Shown here piece after piece: positions 35,955 through 45,448 of a DNA stretch of 60,000 nucleotides. The position numbers were made by a program, and so were the translations under genes. Source of the stretch: Takakia lepidozioides (Eukaryota > Streptophyta > Takakiopsida > Takakiales > Takakiaceae); NCBI GenBank assembly GCA_030704615.1, contig CM060732.1:22322001-22382000 (forward strand), in the 5' to 3' direction. Each line of letters opens with the position of its first letter. Within the stretch, counting starts at the first letter, position 1. The notes beneath the pieces are model-generated. The model did not search any database. It was not told the DNA's origin and was given only the letters and a program-made list of their open reading frames with translations.

Positions 35955-38900
35955 GCAACTCTGGAGGAAATGGCCCTTCATCCTGACGAGGCACCCAGTA
36001 CCTCTCATTCATATCATCCCAATGGATGCTAGCGGCCTCCAACTCCCTCAGAAATAAGTCTCTCCCAATCGGTTAGCGATTGTATGGGCCGTTTTCCGCT
36101 GGCACCCACGGATCCTCAGGCAGTCGGAAGAATCTTTATCTGGTACAGCTCCAATGCCCTCCCAAGTTCCGGCAAAAAAGCTCCGTTTGGACTGGGTCCC
36201 GTATGCCTCTAGCACGCACAGTTATTTCCCAGTTGGATGTCACCCAAAAGGTCACCGGATCTTTAACCCTAGATAACGTCATAGCATCCAAGGCGTGCAT
36301 CTCTCTTGGAGCATCCCATGTCATTGTCTCCCCCCAGTGCTGACAATTTAAAAAATCGTAAGGCGATACATCCAATGGCCTGTTGTACCGGTTGTACTTG
36401 TATCCCGTGGGCATATTGTCTTGCAACCCAAACAACCCGTAGAAACGTTGATGGATTGGTCCACGACAGTCAGGGCATTGGCTGGCTCGCATGGTTGTCG
36501 ATATGAGATATGCGGGGTGGAACAAATGGCCACATGAACCAAGCATATAGCCTCCCTCCGGTCCGTAAGGGTTTAGGCATATTGTGCACACCGTACCATC
36601 TGTTACCCATGACGTTGGATTGCTCTATGGTATCCACGTCTGTTCATCCTCATGAATGTCGGATGACATCCTCGGCCTGTTGTCCCACTCTTCCTCTACT
36701 TCCAAATCCCAGTTTATGCTCTTATTGGTATCGGAAATTGTATGCACACAGTGCTCAAACATGGTATCCACATCACCCCATGTGGTGAATCCAGTGTACT
36801 TCGACGTGAATACATCACGCACAGTGTCGTGCCTTTGCAAATTAGCAGAGATGCTATCTACGCTTCGATTCGACAAACGTGTTGCACATTGGAGAGAGGA
36901 CATCGCTTCTTCTATCTGTGTTTCCCGCAATGCAGGCCCAGTCAGATCTGGGACTTAGCCATTCTCGGCCCCAACCTGGGAAAATGGCGCCGCATTAATC
37001 GTTCAGGGCCCCGAAAATGGCTAAGTCATTGGGGTGTCTAGCACCGAAACTGGAAATTCGGCGCCATTTTACCAGTTCCGGGCCCAGTCAGTTCTGGGAC
37101 TTAGCCATTTTCGGCCCCAACCTGGGAAAATGGCGCCGAATTTCCAGTTCAGGGCCCCGAAAATGGCTAAATCCCCTGGGTGGCTGGCACCGAAACCGGA
37201 AATTCAGCGCCATTTTTCCAGTTGCGGCCCCAGTCAGTTCTGGGACTTAGCCATTTTCGGCCCCAATCTGGGAAAATGGCACCGAATTTCCAGTTTAGGG
37301 CCCCGAAAATGGCTAAGTCCCTGGGGTGGCTGGCACCGAAACTGGAAATTCGACGCCATTTTTCCAGTTGTGGCCCCAGTCAGTTCTGGGACTTAGCCAT
37401 TTTCGGTCCCAATCTGAGAAAATGGCTACTCTTTGAGTTTAAAACAGAACTGTCTAAGCTATTTTGGCTTGATGGCTTTTCAGATTACATAATGGCTGCT
37501 TTAGGTGTACCAAGCAGTATCTTTGAAATTAACCATTGAGTTTAAAACAGGCCTGGTTATACTATTATAAGTTTGAAAAGTACTAAGTAGTACTTTTGGA
37601 CATACCCAGTGATTTGAAAGCAAGACCTTTGCACACTGTTTTGACTGGAAAAATACCAAGCAGTGGGCTGGTCTGGCTTTTTCAAAATACATAACGTCTG
37701 GTTTAATTTTTTAAACTGGGCTTTTTGGAATCTGAGCTGGTGTTGTCCATAAAGTTCTGATTATGCTCAATGGCGCCGAATTTCCAGTTTCGGTGCCAGC
37801 CACCCCAGGGACTGAGCCATTTTTGGGGCTCTGAACTGGAAATATGGCCCGCCCATGTCACCCAATTCCGCCAATTCCCCTTCAACCATGGCTACAATCG
37901 GATTTGCATGGCATTTGATCACCGATATGCAACAGCCCTAGCTTGCTCACGTTCCCCCACAAGCTGCTCTAATTCATGTTCCTGGGCCGATGTAATTTGC
38001 ACGGCTGAACATTCCCCAGTTTCCACTATGAGGTCCTTCCCTTTTCTTGCCCTCTCCGCCGCAAGTATTTCTTCCTCAACCCTCGCCGGGTCCAGTTCAG
38101 GCGTTTACACTTCATTCCCATGCCCACCAATTGAGTCAACCCCGTCGATGATGCGGTCAATGTCCATTGGTGGCATATCCAAACGCGCCAATATGTCTTG
38201 CTCGTTGGTGATTGGCCTCGGGTCCTGAAACACACCACGTACGCTGTCGAGAGTCCCCAACCCCATTCTTTTCAGCAACTTCACTATTTGCCACCGTTGC
38301 AAATGAACAATGTCCTGCAGGTCCTTGATGTGCTGTTCATGTGCGGCCAACTGTTCCTCCAACGGAGAGCGTACCTCACCCCCCTCCACCTCAGACGTTG
38401 AAGGCCCGGCTGCGGAGACCTGTTGCGGCATATAATCTGGAGGTTGGTCTGCCTTTCCTCCTTCTTCCACCTCGTCGTTTCCATCTAACCGTATGATATC
38501 ATGCCCCTGACGTATATACAAGTCTGGGATATCAGAGAACATGTATAGTCTAGTACGCTGTCTCGCAGTGGCAGTTTGCCAATACACTGGTCGCAATAAA
38601 ATCAACTATGTGTACAACATGGCCGCAAATAAATACGGGACCTTGTTGTTGACGAGCGGTTGACCCCACAATGTTGTATGTACCTCCTCTGCCTTGTGGG
38701 GGAAATGCAGGTTGGCGTAGGAATGCAAGCTAGCTTGATTTTGTTTGGTTTGTGGATCATGCCTATCTCTGAGCCACAAACAATTTATGTGACACCAGTC
38801 CACAAATTTCCTGCAGTCATCAAGCGACCACCGCTGCCCCAACCTCCAAACTTCCCAACCTGGTTCCGCAAGAATGTTAGGTCATTAAATATGTCCCAAC

Positions 38901-38997
38901 GAAGTTCGCGCCTGGCCCCTTTCGGTTTTTCTTTTGGAGGTCCAGGTTCATTATCGTCATCCCTGGGATGACCTCCTCTGTCTTCCTCCTCCGCCAT
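35955..38997 (-). pseudogene. RING-type zinc-finger gene, 5' part, decayed
   Basis: It starts at ATG 38997 (MAEEEDRGGH). After a shift near 38830, one frame runs on to the LTR junction at 35955, apart from a repeat insertion at 36940-37860. The protein has a basic/acidic N-terminus, a region with YANLHFPHKAEEVHTTLWG, a Glu-rich coiled coil (LEEQLAAHEQHIKDLQ) and a RING-like finger near 36590-36490 (CTIC...CGHLFHPAYL...CPDC). One zinc ligand appears changed from Cys to Tyr. In-frame stops are TAG 38608, TAA 38107, TAG 36627, TAA 36138 and TAA 36075. A TATA box and palindrome array lie upstream. Intact relatives would be expected to act in ubiquitin or SUMO pathways (inference). Confidence 0.6.
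36940..37860. repeat. 146-bp hairpin-forming tandem repeat
   Basis: CAGTCAG unit starts lie at 36940, 37085, 37231 and 37377. Each unit contains inverted pairs GGACTTAGCCATTTTCGG with CCGAAAATGGCTAAGTCC, and AAAATGGCGCCGAATTTCC with its complement. A further half-unit in inverted order is at 37770-37850, beyond a 330-bp spacer. The block sits within the RING-type reading frame and so is an insertion. Confidence 0.8.
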
Positions 38998-39357
38998 TTA
39001 TGGCTCTGGCTTATCCATACTCGACAGGTGTTTGCTAAGAAAAATGCTCTCCCAACCCTCCTAAATCGTACCTAATCCTACTCCCTAATGAATCCGCCCC
39101 AAGTACTAAAGGCACGTGTCACTCCCTCCGCAGTTCTAAGTGATATGACGCAATGTGCAATGAAAAAAACATGGGTGCCAGAGGAGGGCTTCCCGGGAGG
39201 TACTCAACATCGATTTTGTAGAAACCAACGGCCCAAAATACCCCCCACTCAACCAATAGCACCCTCTCCATTTGGACTCAATGACAAGGAATGCAACATT
39301 CAATCGCCCACCAAGTCCTCGTGTGGAGAAAAGTGAGGGAGAGAATGGCCTCGAAGG

Positions 39358-39367
39358 CCTTATAAGC
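39358..39367 (-). promoter_or_regulatory. TATA box of the RING-type gene
   Basis: The minus strand reads GGGGCTTATAAGG, about 360 bp before the ATG and about 56 bp from the palindrome array. Confidence 0.45.
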
Positions 39368-39422
39368 CCCCCCTCCACACTCGGGGCGCACGCTGTCATC
39401 ATGACTGCGCACGCTAGTAATA

Positions 39423-39830
39423 GCTGCGACCGCCAGCAGGGGGTGGTCGCATCATTTTTTCTTTTCTTTATTATGTGCGACCACCAACAGGGGGGTGGTC
39501 GCAAATTTTTTATTTTATTTAATAGGTGTGACCACCAGCAGGGGGTGGTTGCAATTTTTTTTTAATTTTTTTAATGGGTACGACCACCAGTAGGGGGGTG
39601 GTCGCAGATTTAAAAAAAAATTAGGTGCAACCACCAGCAGGGAGGTGGTCGCATAAATTTTATTTTTTTTAATAGGCGCGACCACCAACAGGGGGGTGGT
39701 CGCAAATTTTTTGTTTAAAACAAATAGGTGCGACCACCACCTGCTGGTGGTCGTACTATTTTCATTTTCTTTAATAGATGCGACCACCAGCAGGGGGGTG
39801 GTCGTAGGGGGGTGGTCGCATAATTTTCCG
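39423..39830. repeat. Palindrome array, GCGACCACC family (about 8 units)
   Basis: Units occur about every 50 bp with arms GCGACCACC/GGTGGTCGC, centre CAGCAGGGG and T-rich linkers. The plus strand carries the AATAGGT orientation, which is reversed relative to the minus-strand RING gene it precedes. The last palindrome is extended by a second arm. Confidence 0.85.
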
Positions 39831-39845
39831 ATTTTTTAATATCTA

Positions 39846-39960
39846 CCAACAGTCAGTAGCTCAGTTGGTTAAGTGCACTGAGTGCGACCCGGACGATTCT
39901 GGGGTCAAATCTTGCTACTTGATGGGTGTGGTATGGTTCGTGTGTGGTGCCCCATTTCAC
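39846..39960 (+). repeat. tRNA-like SINE-type repeat, copy 2
   Basis: A-box TAGCTCAGTTGG (39857-39868) and B-box-like GGGTCAAATCT (39902-39912) are present, with a 3' part shared with the copy at 13331-13440. No convincing full cloverleaf or anticodon could be assigned. Confidence 0.55.
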
Positions 39961-40166
39961 AATATTGTGATTTTCGAGTAAATGATAAGTAAATACTCGC
40001 AACCTACTGTGGACACAGTTTATTACTTAATATTGATTGTGAAGACCATGGAATTTCAGTCTTCTTCTGATATTTTTTTGTATTGCATGGAAATTATTAT
40101 TGCCAATCCATATGCAATTGTCAATGGATTCATTGTTCTTTTATATCCGTCGATTTCTTTTCGGAA

Positions 40167-40185
40167 CCACGCGTGATCACGCGTT
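40167..40185. other. GATC-centred CG-rich motif
   Basis: ACCACGCGTGATCACGCGT is nearly a perfect palindrome and lies upstream of an acceptor-like site at 40233, so again in a probable intron. Confidence 0.5.
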
Positions 40186-40335
40186 CTTCCAACTCAAATT
40201 TTATTACTTTGTTGACATATATTTTATTTGCAGGTATGTCCATATCAATATGTTCTCCACGCCACAAATGCATCTCCAATTGGCGAAACATGTTCGTCTG
40301 ATATTGTTGACGATGTAGAAATGATCAGGCCAGAA

Positions 40336-40472
40336 GCTTTCCAAGAACCTGTCTATTCAGGCATCCATTGTTGTTATGGAGAGTGATCCCATCAGTGTTT
40401 CGGATGTTGTTTCGAGGCTCAAAATGTCAAAAGGTGAATCCACCGTTAGCAGGATCGATGATTTAACTGGGG
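40336..40472 (+). pseudogene. FCP1/HAD-like gene, upstream exon (displaced)
   Basis: A frame from about 40336 encodes a Ser/Val-rich stretch (SKNLSIQASIVVMESDPI, SVSDVVSRLKMSKGEST) and is open to AACTGGGG, after which the transposon terminus supplies an immediate TAG. Continuing instead at 7289 keeps the frame open for another 75 codons and leads to a valid donor. I infer it is the 5' neighbour of the exon at 7289. A possible earlier block is at 40234-40340 in another frame after TTTGCAG. Confidence 0.45.
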
Positions 40473-40580
40473 CCTAGTTGCAAATTTGGACATGACGTGG
40501 CATTGACGCGTCAGCGTCACGTCCGACGTCAGCGACGGACGTGCGTCACGTCACGTCCTAAACGGACGTTACTGTACATA
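40465..40580. mobile_element. hAT-like left terminus with TGACGT cluster and 8-bp duplication
   Basis: AACTGGGG (40465-40472) is followed by the terminus CCTAGTTGCA, which matches CAGGGTTGCA of the end at 7280 in 7 of 10 positions, and then by a TGACGT/GCGTCA cluster. GCGTCAGCGTCA and GTCCGACGT are shared with 7220-7250. Distance to the kinase-like ATG is about 1.1 kb. Confidence 0.5.
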
Positions 40581-40713
40581 AATATGTTTATTTTTTTACT
40601 TTACTATTGATTATTTACTATGAGAACCGACGTGGCAACCGATGTGGCCTCATTACGTGGACTTCATTATTTATCTGTAAAACTCATATATTATGATTTA
40701 TATTGTTAATCAT

Positions 40714-41205
40714 GCGACCGTCAGCAAAGGTTGGTCAGACAATTTTCTTTAAAAAAAAAATAGGTGCGACCACTAGAAGGGGGTGGTCGCACATTTTTTC
40801 TTATTTTTTAAATGGATACGACCACCAGCAGGTGGTGGTCGCAACATTTTCATTTTTTTTAATAGGTGCGACCACAAGCAGAGGGTGGTCGCACATTTTT
40901 TCTTTATTTAAAATTGGGTGCAACCACCAGCAGGTGGTGGTCGCAACATTTTCATTTTTTTAAAATAGGTGCGACCACCAGCAGGGGATGGTTGCACATT
41001 TTTAATTATTTTTTAAATGGGTGCGACCACCAGCCGGTGGTGGTCGAAGACTTTTTCTTTTTTGTTATTAGGTGCGACCGCTTATGGGGGGTCGCACATT
41101 TTTGTTTTGTTTTTAAAAAGGTGCGACCACCAGCAGGGGGGGTTCGCAGCACTTTTTTTGTTTTGTTATTAGCTACGACCACCAATATGTGCGACCGCTA
41201 CCTGG
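40714..41205. repeat. Palindrome array, GCGACCACC family (about 10 units)
   Basis: About ten units with a 51-bp period lie upstream of the kinase-like gene. Its AATAGGT orientation relative to transcription is the same as that of the hAT array at 6549-7050. The last unit merges into GTGCGACCGCTACC. Confidence 0.85.
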
Positions 41206-41274
41206 ACACGTGGCGAGGTGTGAATGGGCAGCAGAGGCGGTCGCACGCCGCTCAAGACAGGCCTCTCCAGGCAG

Positions 41275-41283
41275 TATATAAGG
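41275..41283 (+). promoter_or_regulatory. TATA box of the kinase-like gene
   Basis: TATATAAGG lies about 70 bp after the array and 294 bp before the ATG at 41577, and a long T tract (41420-41441) lies in the leader. Confidence 0.55.
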
Positions 41284-41576
41284 GCCTACCCCTCATTCCC
41301 CACCCACTTTTTTCCCTCTCTATGAGTGCAGTTCTTGGGCTTCTTAGAGTTTCAACTTCGGTGGCCAGGACTGAGCCGTGGGGGAGGGGGAGAAAGTGGA
41401 TTTGTGTGGGGGGGGAGTTTTTTTTTTTTTTTTTTTTTTTTTCCTGGGACTGCGGGAGACAGTTTGCTTTGGGTACTATACCAATAGAGAGTGATCTGCT
41501 AGTATATAAGATTATCAATAGTCTGGGTTTAGTTTTCCGTTACGAAGCCGCGTCTATTCCATATAGTACTTTCATC

Positions 41577-43084
41577 ATGTCCGGAAACGTTGCTTCGAAC
41601 GCAGTGTCAGGGGGTTCCTCGGGAAGTGGGCATAAAAGTAGGAAGCGTCAACATGCACATGAACGGGATAGTCAGGTCAACAAAAAAGACTATCCAAGCG
41701 CAGAGGCCGCGAAGGTGGTGAAGCAAGTAGTGCTGGATTATTTGAAGGACAATGACATAATACGTTTGAATCTTTTGTATGTCCGACATGGGAATGAGGG
41801 GTTCCTTAGATTCCAACACAATATGGAGATGAGAATGAGGGAGGCTTTGGCCGGGGATGAATGGGAGGAGGATAGGGCGAAGTTCCAGTTCACGAAATGG
41901 ATGGAGGACCAGGACCATGATGCCATATGGAATCTGAGGCAAACCATGGACAAGTTTGTTACGAGAACACCTGTAGCTGAAGGTCGCATGCCAACTTCGG
42001 AGGAGGAGTTGTTTGTGCTTGTGGATTGGTGGTCTGACATGGCAAAGACCCATGCCAAACAACATACGAAACCACTCCCATGAAAGGCAGGGTCCTCGTC
42101 CGCGGATGCGGCATTGAACGTGAGATACATATCCACAAACGCACAGATACAACAACTCAATGTGCCAAAACATGGAGGGTATGGTACAATTCAGAGGGTT
42201 AGAATTGTTGGGGATCAATTCATTCCTTCATCTTGGGAGCTAGCAGGGAAAACACCCAGGGAAACAAATGTTGAGCTTGCCAAAATCCAACATAACAATG
42301 AGGCGTTGGCTGTAAAGTTCCATCATTTCGGCATCATAAAGTATTTTGCGTTGCATCCACGTCGAAATGAAGGTTACACACATTGGTGGAATGGGGGGAC
42401 CATACGATCATGGTTGAGTATTGACAGGAAATGAGGGAATGATCGGGATAACAGGGAATTAATGGAACGACGGGGGACGGAGCAGGAAATGCAGGAGGTC
42501 AACAGACTGGTTCGATTCCGACAGAATCGCACCCAATTGGCATGGGCGCTTTTGCACATCATGCTCGACGTCCATAATCACCACCTCTTGCACAACGACA
42601 TTTCCCTTGACAACATCTTGTTGCATTTTCCACAAGGGTCTGAAGATGTATACATCGGGGTATGCGATTGGGGGATGGTCTCTACGACGAATGACCCAAA
42701 AACCACGTTGTACATTTTCGAGAGCAAGACAAGATGATAAAGATTCTCGCACATAGATGGTGGATTGCACCTGAAATTGCAATTGTTCATAATGTAGCCA
42801 ACAACCAGTCAGATGACACACCTCGTAGGCCCCCTCTAACCGTGCCATCAGAGACCTTTGCAATTGGGAAGATAGCCCAGGCAATAAATGGAGGTAACAC
42901 GTTTGATGCAAGCCTGTTCAACGATATGTCTACTGGAATCTGTTTTGCTTCGGCTCTGGAAAACTTGTGTGTAAACACAGTAGAGTTGCGGTACAAACTA
43001 GAAAATGTTGTGAAGCGTTTCATGACGGGGCTATTCAATTGGCCCAAGCCCAAAAATTGCTGGAGGATGGATAGAAACTTGTAG
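41577..43084 (+). pseudogene. Protein-kinase-like gene, decayed
   Basis: It starts at ATG 41577 (MSGNVASNAV). The first 168 codons are basic/Ser-rich and then helical, with no known domain. After TGA 42081 the same frame gives a Gly-rich loop (HGGYGTIQRVRI, about 42175), then YTHWWNGGTIRSWL; TGA 42432 intervenes, and then the catalytic loop HNDISLDNILL (about 42590) and CDWGM (about 42665) follow, with DWG in place of DFG. A one-base shift near 42720 leads to RWWIAPEI (the APE motif) and the C-lobe, ending TAG 43082. The key kinase residues survive. AATAAA follows at 43109. The family was not identified; it is not a standard receptor kinase. Confidence 0.7.
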
Positions 43085-43108
43085 ACCTCTGACTGTACAT
43101 CATGTTTG

Positions 43109-43114
43109 AATAAA
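43109..43114 (+). terminator. Polyadenylation signal
   Basis: AATAAA lies 25 bp after the kinase-like stop codon. Confidence 0.5.
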
Positions 43115-43244
43115 TATTGTTTTCAATTGTGTTTGTCTCGTACCATAATGTTTTAATGGTTTGTTACTTGGCCACGGCACCTGGGTGCATCATATGGGAT
43201 AATCAAGCACCACACCCACAAATCTTGAAGAGTGACAGTGTACA

Positions 43245-43425
43245 CCGGGTCAATGGGTGAACCAATCGTTCCCCTTCCAAATGATTTTAGATTGATTTGA
43301 AACTTTGGGAATGTCTTGTACATGCCCTCTTTAAGTTACCGGACAAGTATGAGGTCAATCTAAAATGGTTCTAAGGGTGAACCAATAGTTCCCCTATTAA
43401 ATGATTCATGATTGAAAATTGGTTG
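43245..43425. repeat. 118-bp satellite, 1-2 units
   Basis: It carries the same words as the 14.9-18.6 kb satellite (GGTGAACCAAT, TACATGCCCTCTT, ACAAGTATGAGGTCAAT). Confidence 0.75.
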
Positions 43426-43699
43426 AAAGGTTTAACGAATCGTTCGGGGGGCAAATGATTATTTCTTCGCATATGTGATTTGTAAGTACTTAAGCATATA
43501 TGGACCAAAGTTAAACTTCAACAAAGTTGTTTGAATGGGTTATTCAAATTCATAACGGAGGTATGTGTCGTATAGACGAGAAACAACCTTTCGCCTGCAC
43601 ATGAATTGTTTTCAATTCCATTCTGAAGCCATATGCTTGATAACAACATGAAGAGTTGTATGCAAAATATCACCATGAACAGACATCGTCTGCATCCAA

Positions 43700-43935
43700 A
43701 ACACATTTTATTCCCTCATTTGCACTCCAAGGTGAAGTTATCTTCAACTTCATGCACTCTTCATAGAGAGTTCTGCAATAGTGAGCATAGAGCAACGAAC
43801 GAACGTTTTTTTTTCAAACATTTTTCTTTAGTACATTTTTTGGCAATGATGTGGTGGTGTCAGGGTTCAACTCGCAGAACAAAATCAAGCCAAAAACAAA
43901 AATCATTGCGCCCCACACTCATTGCACCCCACAAT
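43700..43935. repeat. Partial copy of the 1-kb repeat
   Basis: CTTCATAGAGAGTTCTGCAA, the following T run and AACAAAATCAAGCCAAAAAC match the mid-part of the 16-18 kb units. The satellite and 1-kb repeat thus occur together at a second place. Confidence 0.7.
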
Positions 43936-44899
43936 CCTATGCCCTCTAAATCATTTTATTTAGTAAAAATCCAGTTCAATTCAAAAGCGTGTCAAGTATT
44001 CTAACCTGTTTCAGATGGGACAGACCGTGTGTGTTCGATTACAACATGACAAACATGCATGCAAATCTAAGCTCAAGATCGACGGTCCATAATTGATCTA
44101 TTAGATTTTACGTGGGCGACGTGCTCTCCTTTTTCCACAAGGCTCCAATACTACAGTGCAGGATGAACCTGTTTCTTTGACGGACTTGGTGCATTCTGAG
44201 CTAGTTTTTGATCTTACATGTATTAATGTGGAGGGACACACGGTGGGGTGATGTCTTGATCTTCTTAGCCGATCTACTTCAGCTTGATCCTCTTCTCAAC
44301 GGCTTAAGTCTTAGTTTGCGGATGGTGACTCTTGGGGTCCTAGGACTTGGCGTCTCTAGGACTTAGCAACGTTTTAGTTTCATGGTATATCACCATCTGT
44401 ACTCCCTGCACGGTTTTCCTAGCCAAGGGTTTTGTCCTCGGCCCAACTTGCAGGTGCCAGGTTTTCCCTTGGTAGGTTTTTCACCCAGCAGTGGAGGGTG
44501 ATATTTCCTTATTATTTGTTTTCCTTCGCGGAGCTCAGGATTTTCACAAATGTAAAGCCCCATATTTGTTTAGCCTGGAAATGGCCTGTTTCATCCAAAA
44601 CGGCGATACACATCCATGGTCTAATTTTTGGCGTATAAAGCCGTTAAACCGTTACAATGATATCTAGGTTAGGGTTAGTTTGATCCTGGCCCTTCATCAG
44701 ATCTAAGGTAACAAAGCGGTGCCGTGGGCTTTGGCTTGTGACGCCTCGCCACGCGGCGGGCCTCTTAGGTCTGTGATGCCCTTAGATGTTCTGGGCCGCA
44801 CGCGCGCTACACTAATGAATTCAACGAGTTTATAACCTGGGCCGAGAGGTCTGGGTAATCTTTTGAAATTTCATCGTGATAGGGATAGATCATTGCAAT
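43936..44899. other. No gene seen
   Basis: The sequence near 44400-44500 has wording (GGTTTTCCTAGCCAAGGGTTTTG) reminiscent of retrotransposon leader regions, but no pair or coding sequence supports this. Confidence 0.3.
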
Positions 44900-45448
44900 T
44901 ATTGATCTTCACGTGCAGCACTGACACCTGCTGCCAAGGCTAGTGCAGCCAGTGTGTTGTTGAGGGCGGCCACCTCTGTGTGTCAGACCCCTTTGTTCTC
45001 GGCAACCATGATTGCGACGCCGGGGGTAAGACCAGTTGCAGTGTTCAGACTAGCAGCAACACTTTGCGAGAATGGGGAGGTCACTTCATCTTCTGCGGAG
45101 TTAGTGGAAGGTGTAGTGGCAGAGGGATCCTCGGATTTGAGGATCAAGACTGCCACGGCTGCGCCATGAGAAGCTGCAGCTGCCAGGTTGACGGAGCTGC
45201 CAGCTAGGCCAGCCTTTGAGCGCGCCATGGTGACACCTGGAGTTGTCTTGTTAGACAACCAGGATGACATTTTTTCTTTGAGTGGACCGGCAGGCAAGAG
45301 GTACCGGCCACTGCGGGTCTTGTTGGACTCAAGAGCTCAGCCACTGATGTTGGGCAGGGCCGCTATTGCAGGTTTGGGCCTCATGGAGGCGGATATGGAG
45401 CCTTGTCCTTTCCAGATACAGGGCTTTTGTATAAAGCCGGCGCCCTGA
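44900..45448 (+). pseudogene. Retropepsin-like fragment
   Basis: One frame, interrupted by TGA 45167, encodes an Ala/Thr-rich stretch and then LRVLLDSRAQPLMLGRAA, which matches a retropepsin active-site segment (normally DSGA). The Gly is replaced by Arg, so it should be inactive. Similarity stops by about 45420. It may be a scrap of a retroelement or of a retropepsin-derived host gene. Confidence 0.55.

Noticed and set aside
37017-37539. Overlapping frames in all phases at 37.0-37.5 kb
   Set aside because: They arise because the 146-bp tandem repeat lacks stops in several phases; they share one repeated peptide pattern.
39423-39830. CRISPR-like look of regularly spaced palindromes with spacers
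   Set aside because: The linkers are low-complexity A/T runs of similar sequence, the palindromes are degenerate, no cas genes occur and the host is eukaryotic.
39846-39922. Functional tRNA gene
   Set aside because: The stems are poor, no anticodon can be assigned, and a second copy with the same 3' extension points to a SINE.
40866-42083. 405-codon open frame starting in the palindrome array
   Set aside because: The part before ATG 41577 merely translates the array and T-rich leader; the TATA box at 41275 lies inside it.
1457-43084. Stop-codon reassignment as an explanation for in-frame TAG/TGA
   Set aside because: The intact transporter and the kinase-like gene end with TAG at sensible places, and the broken genes also carry frameshifts.
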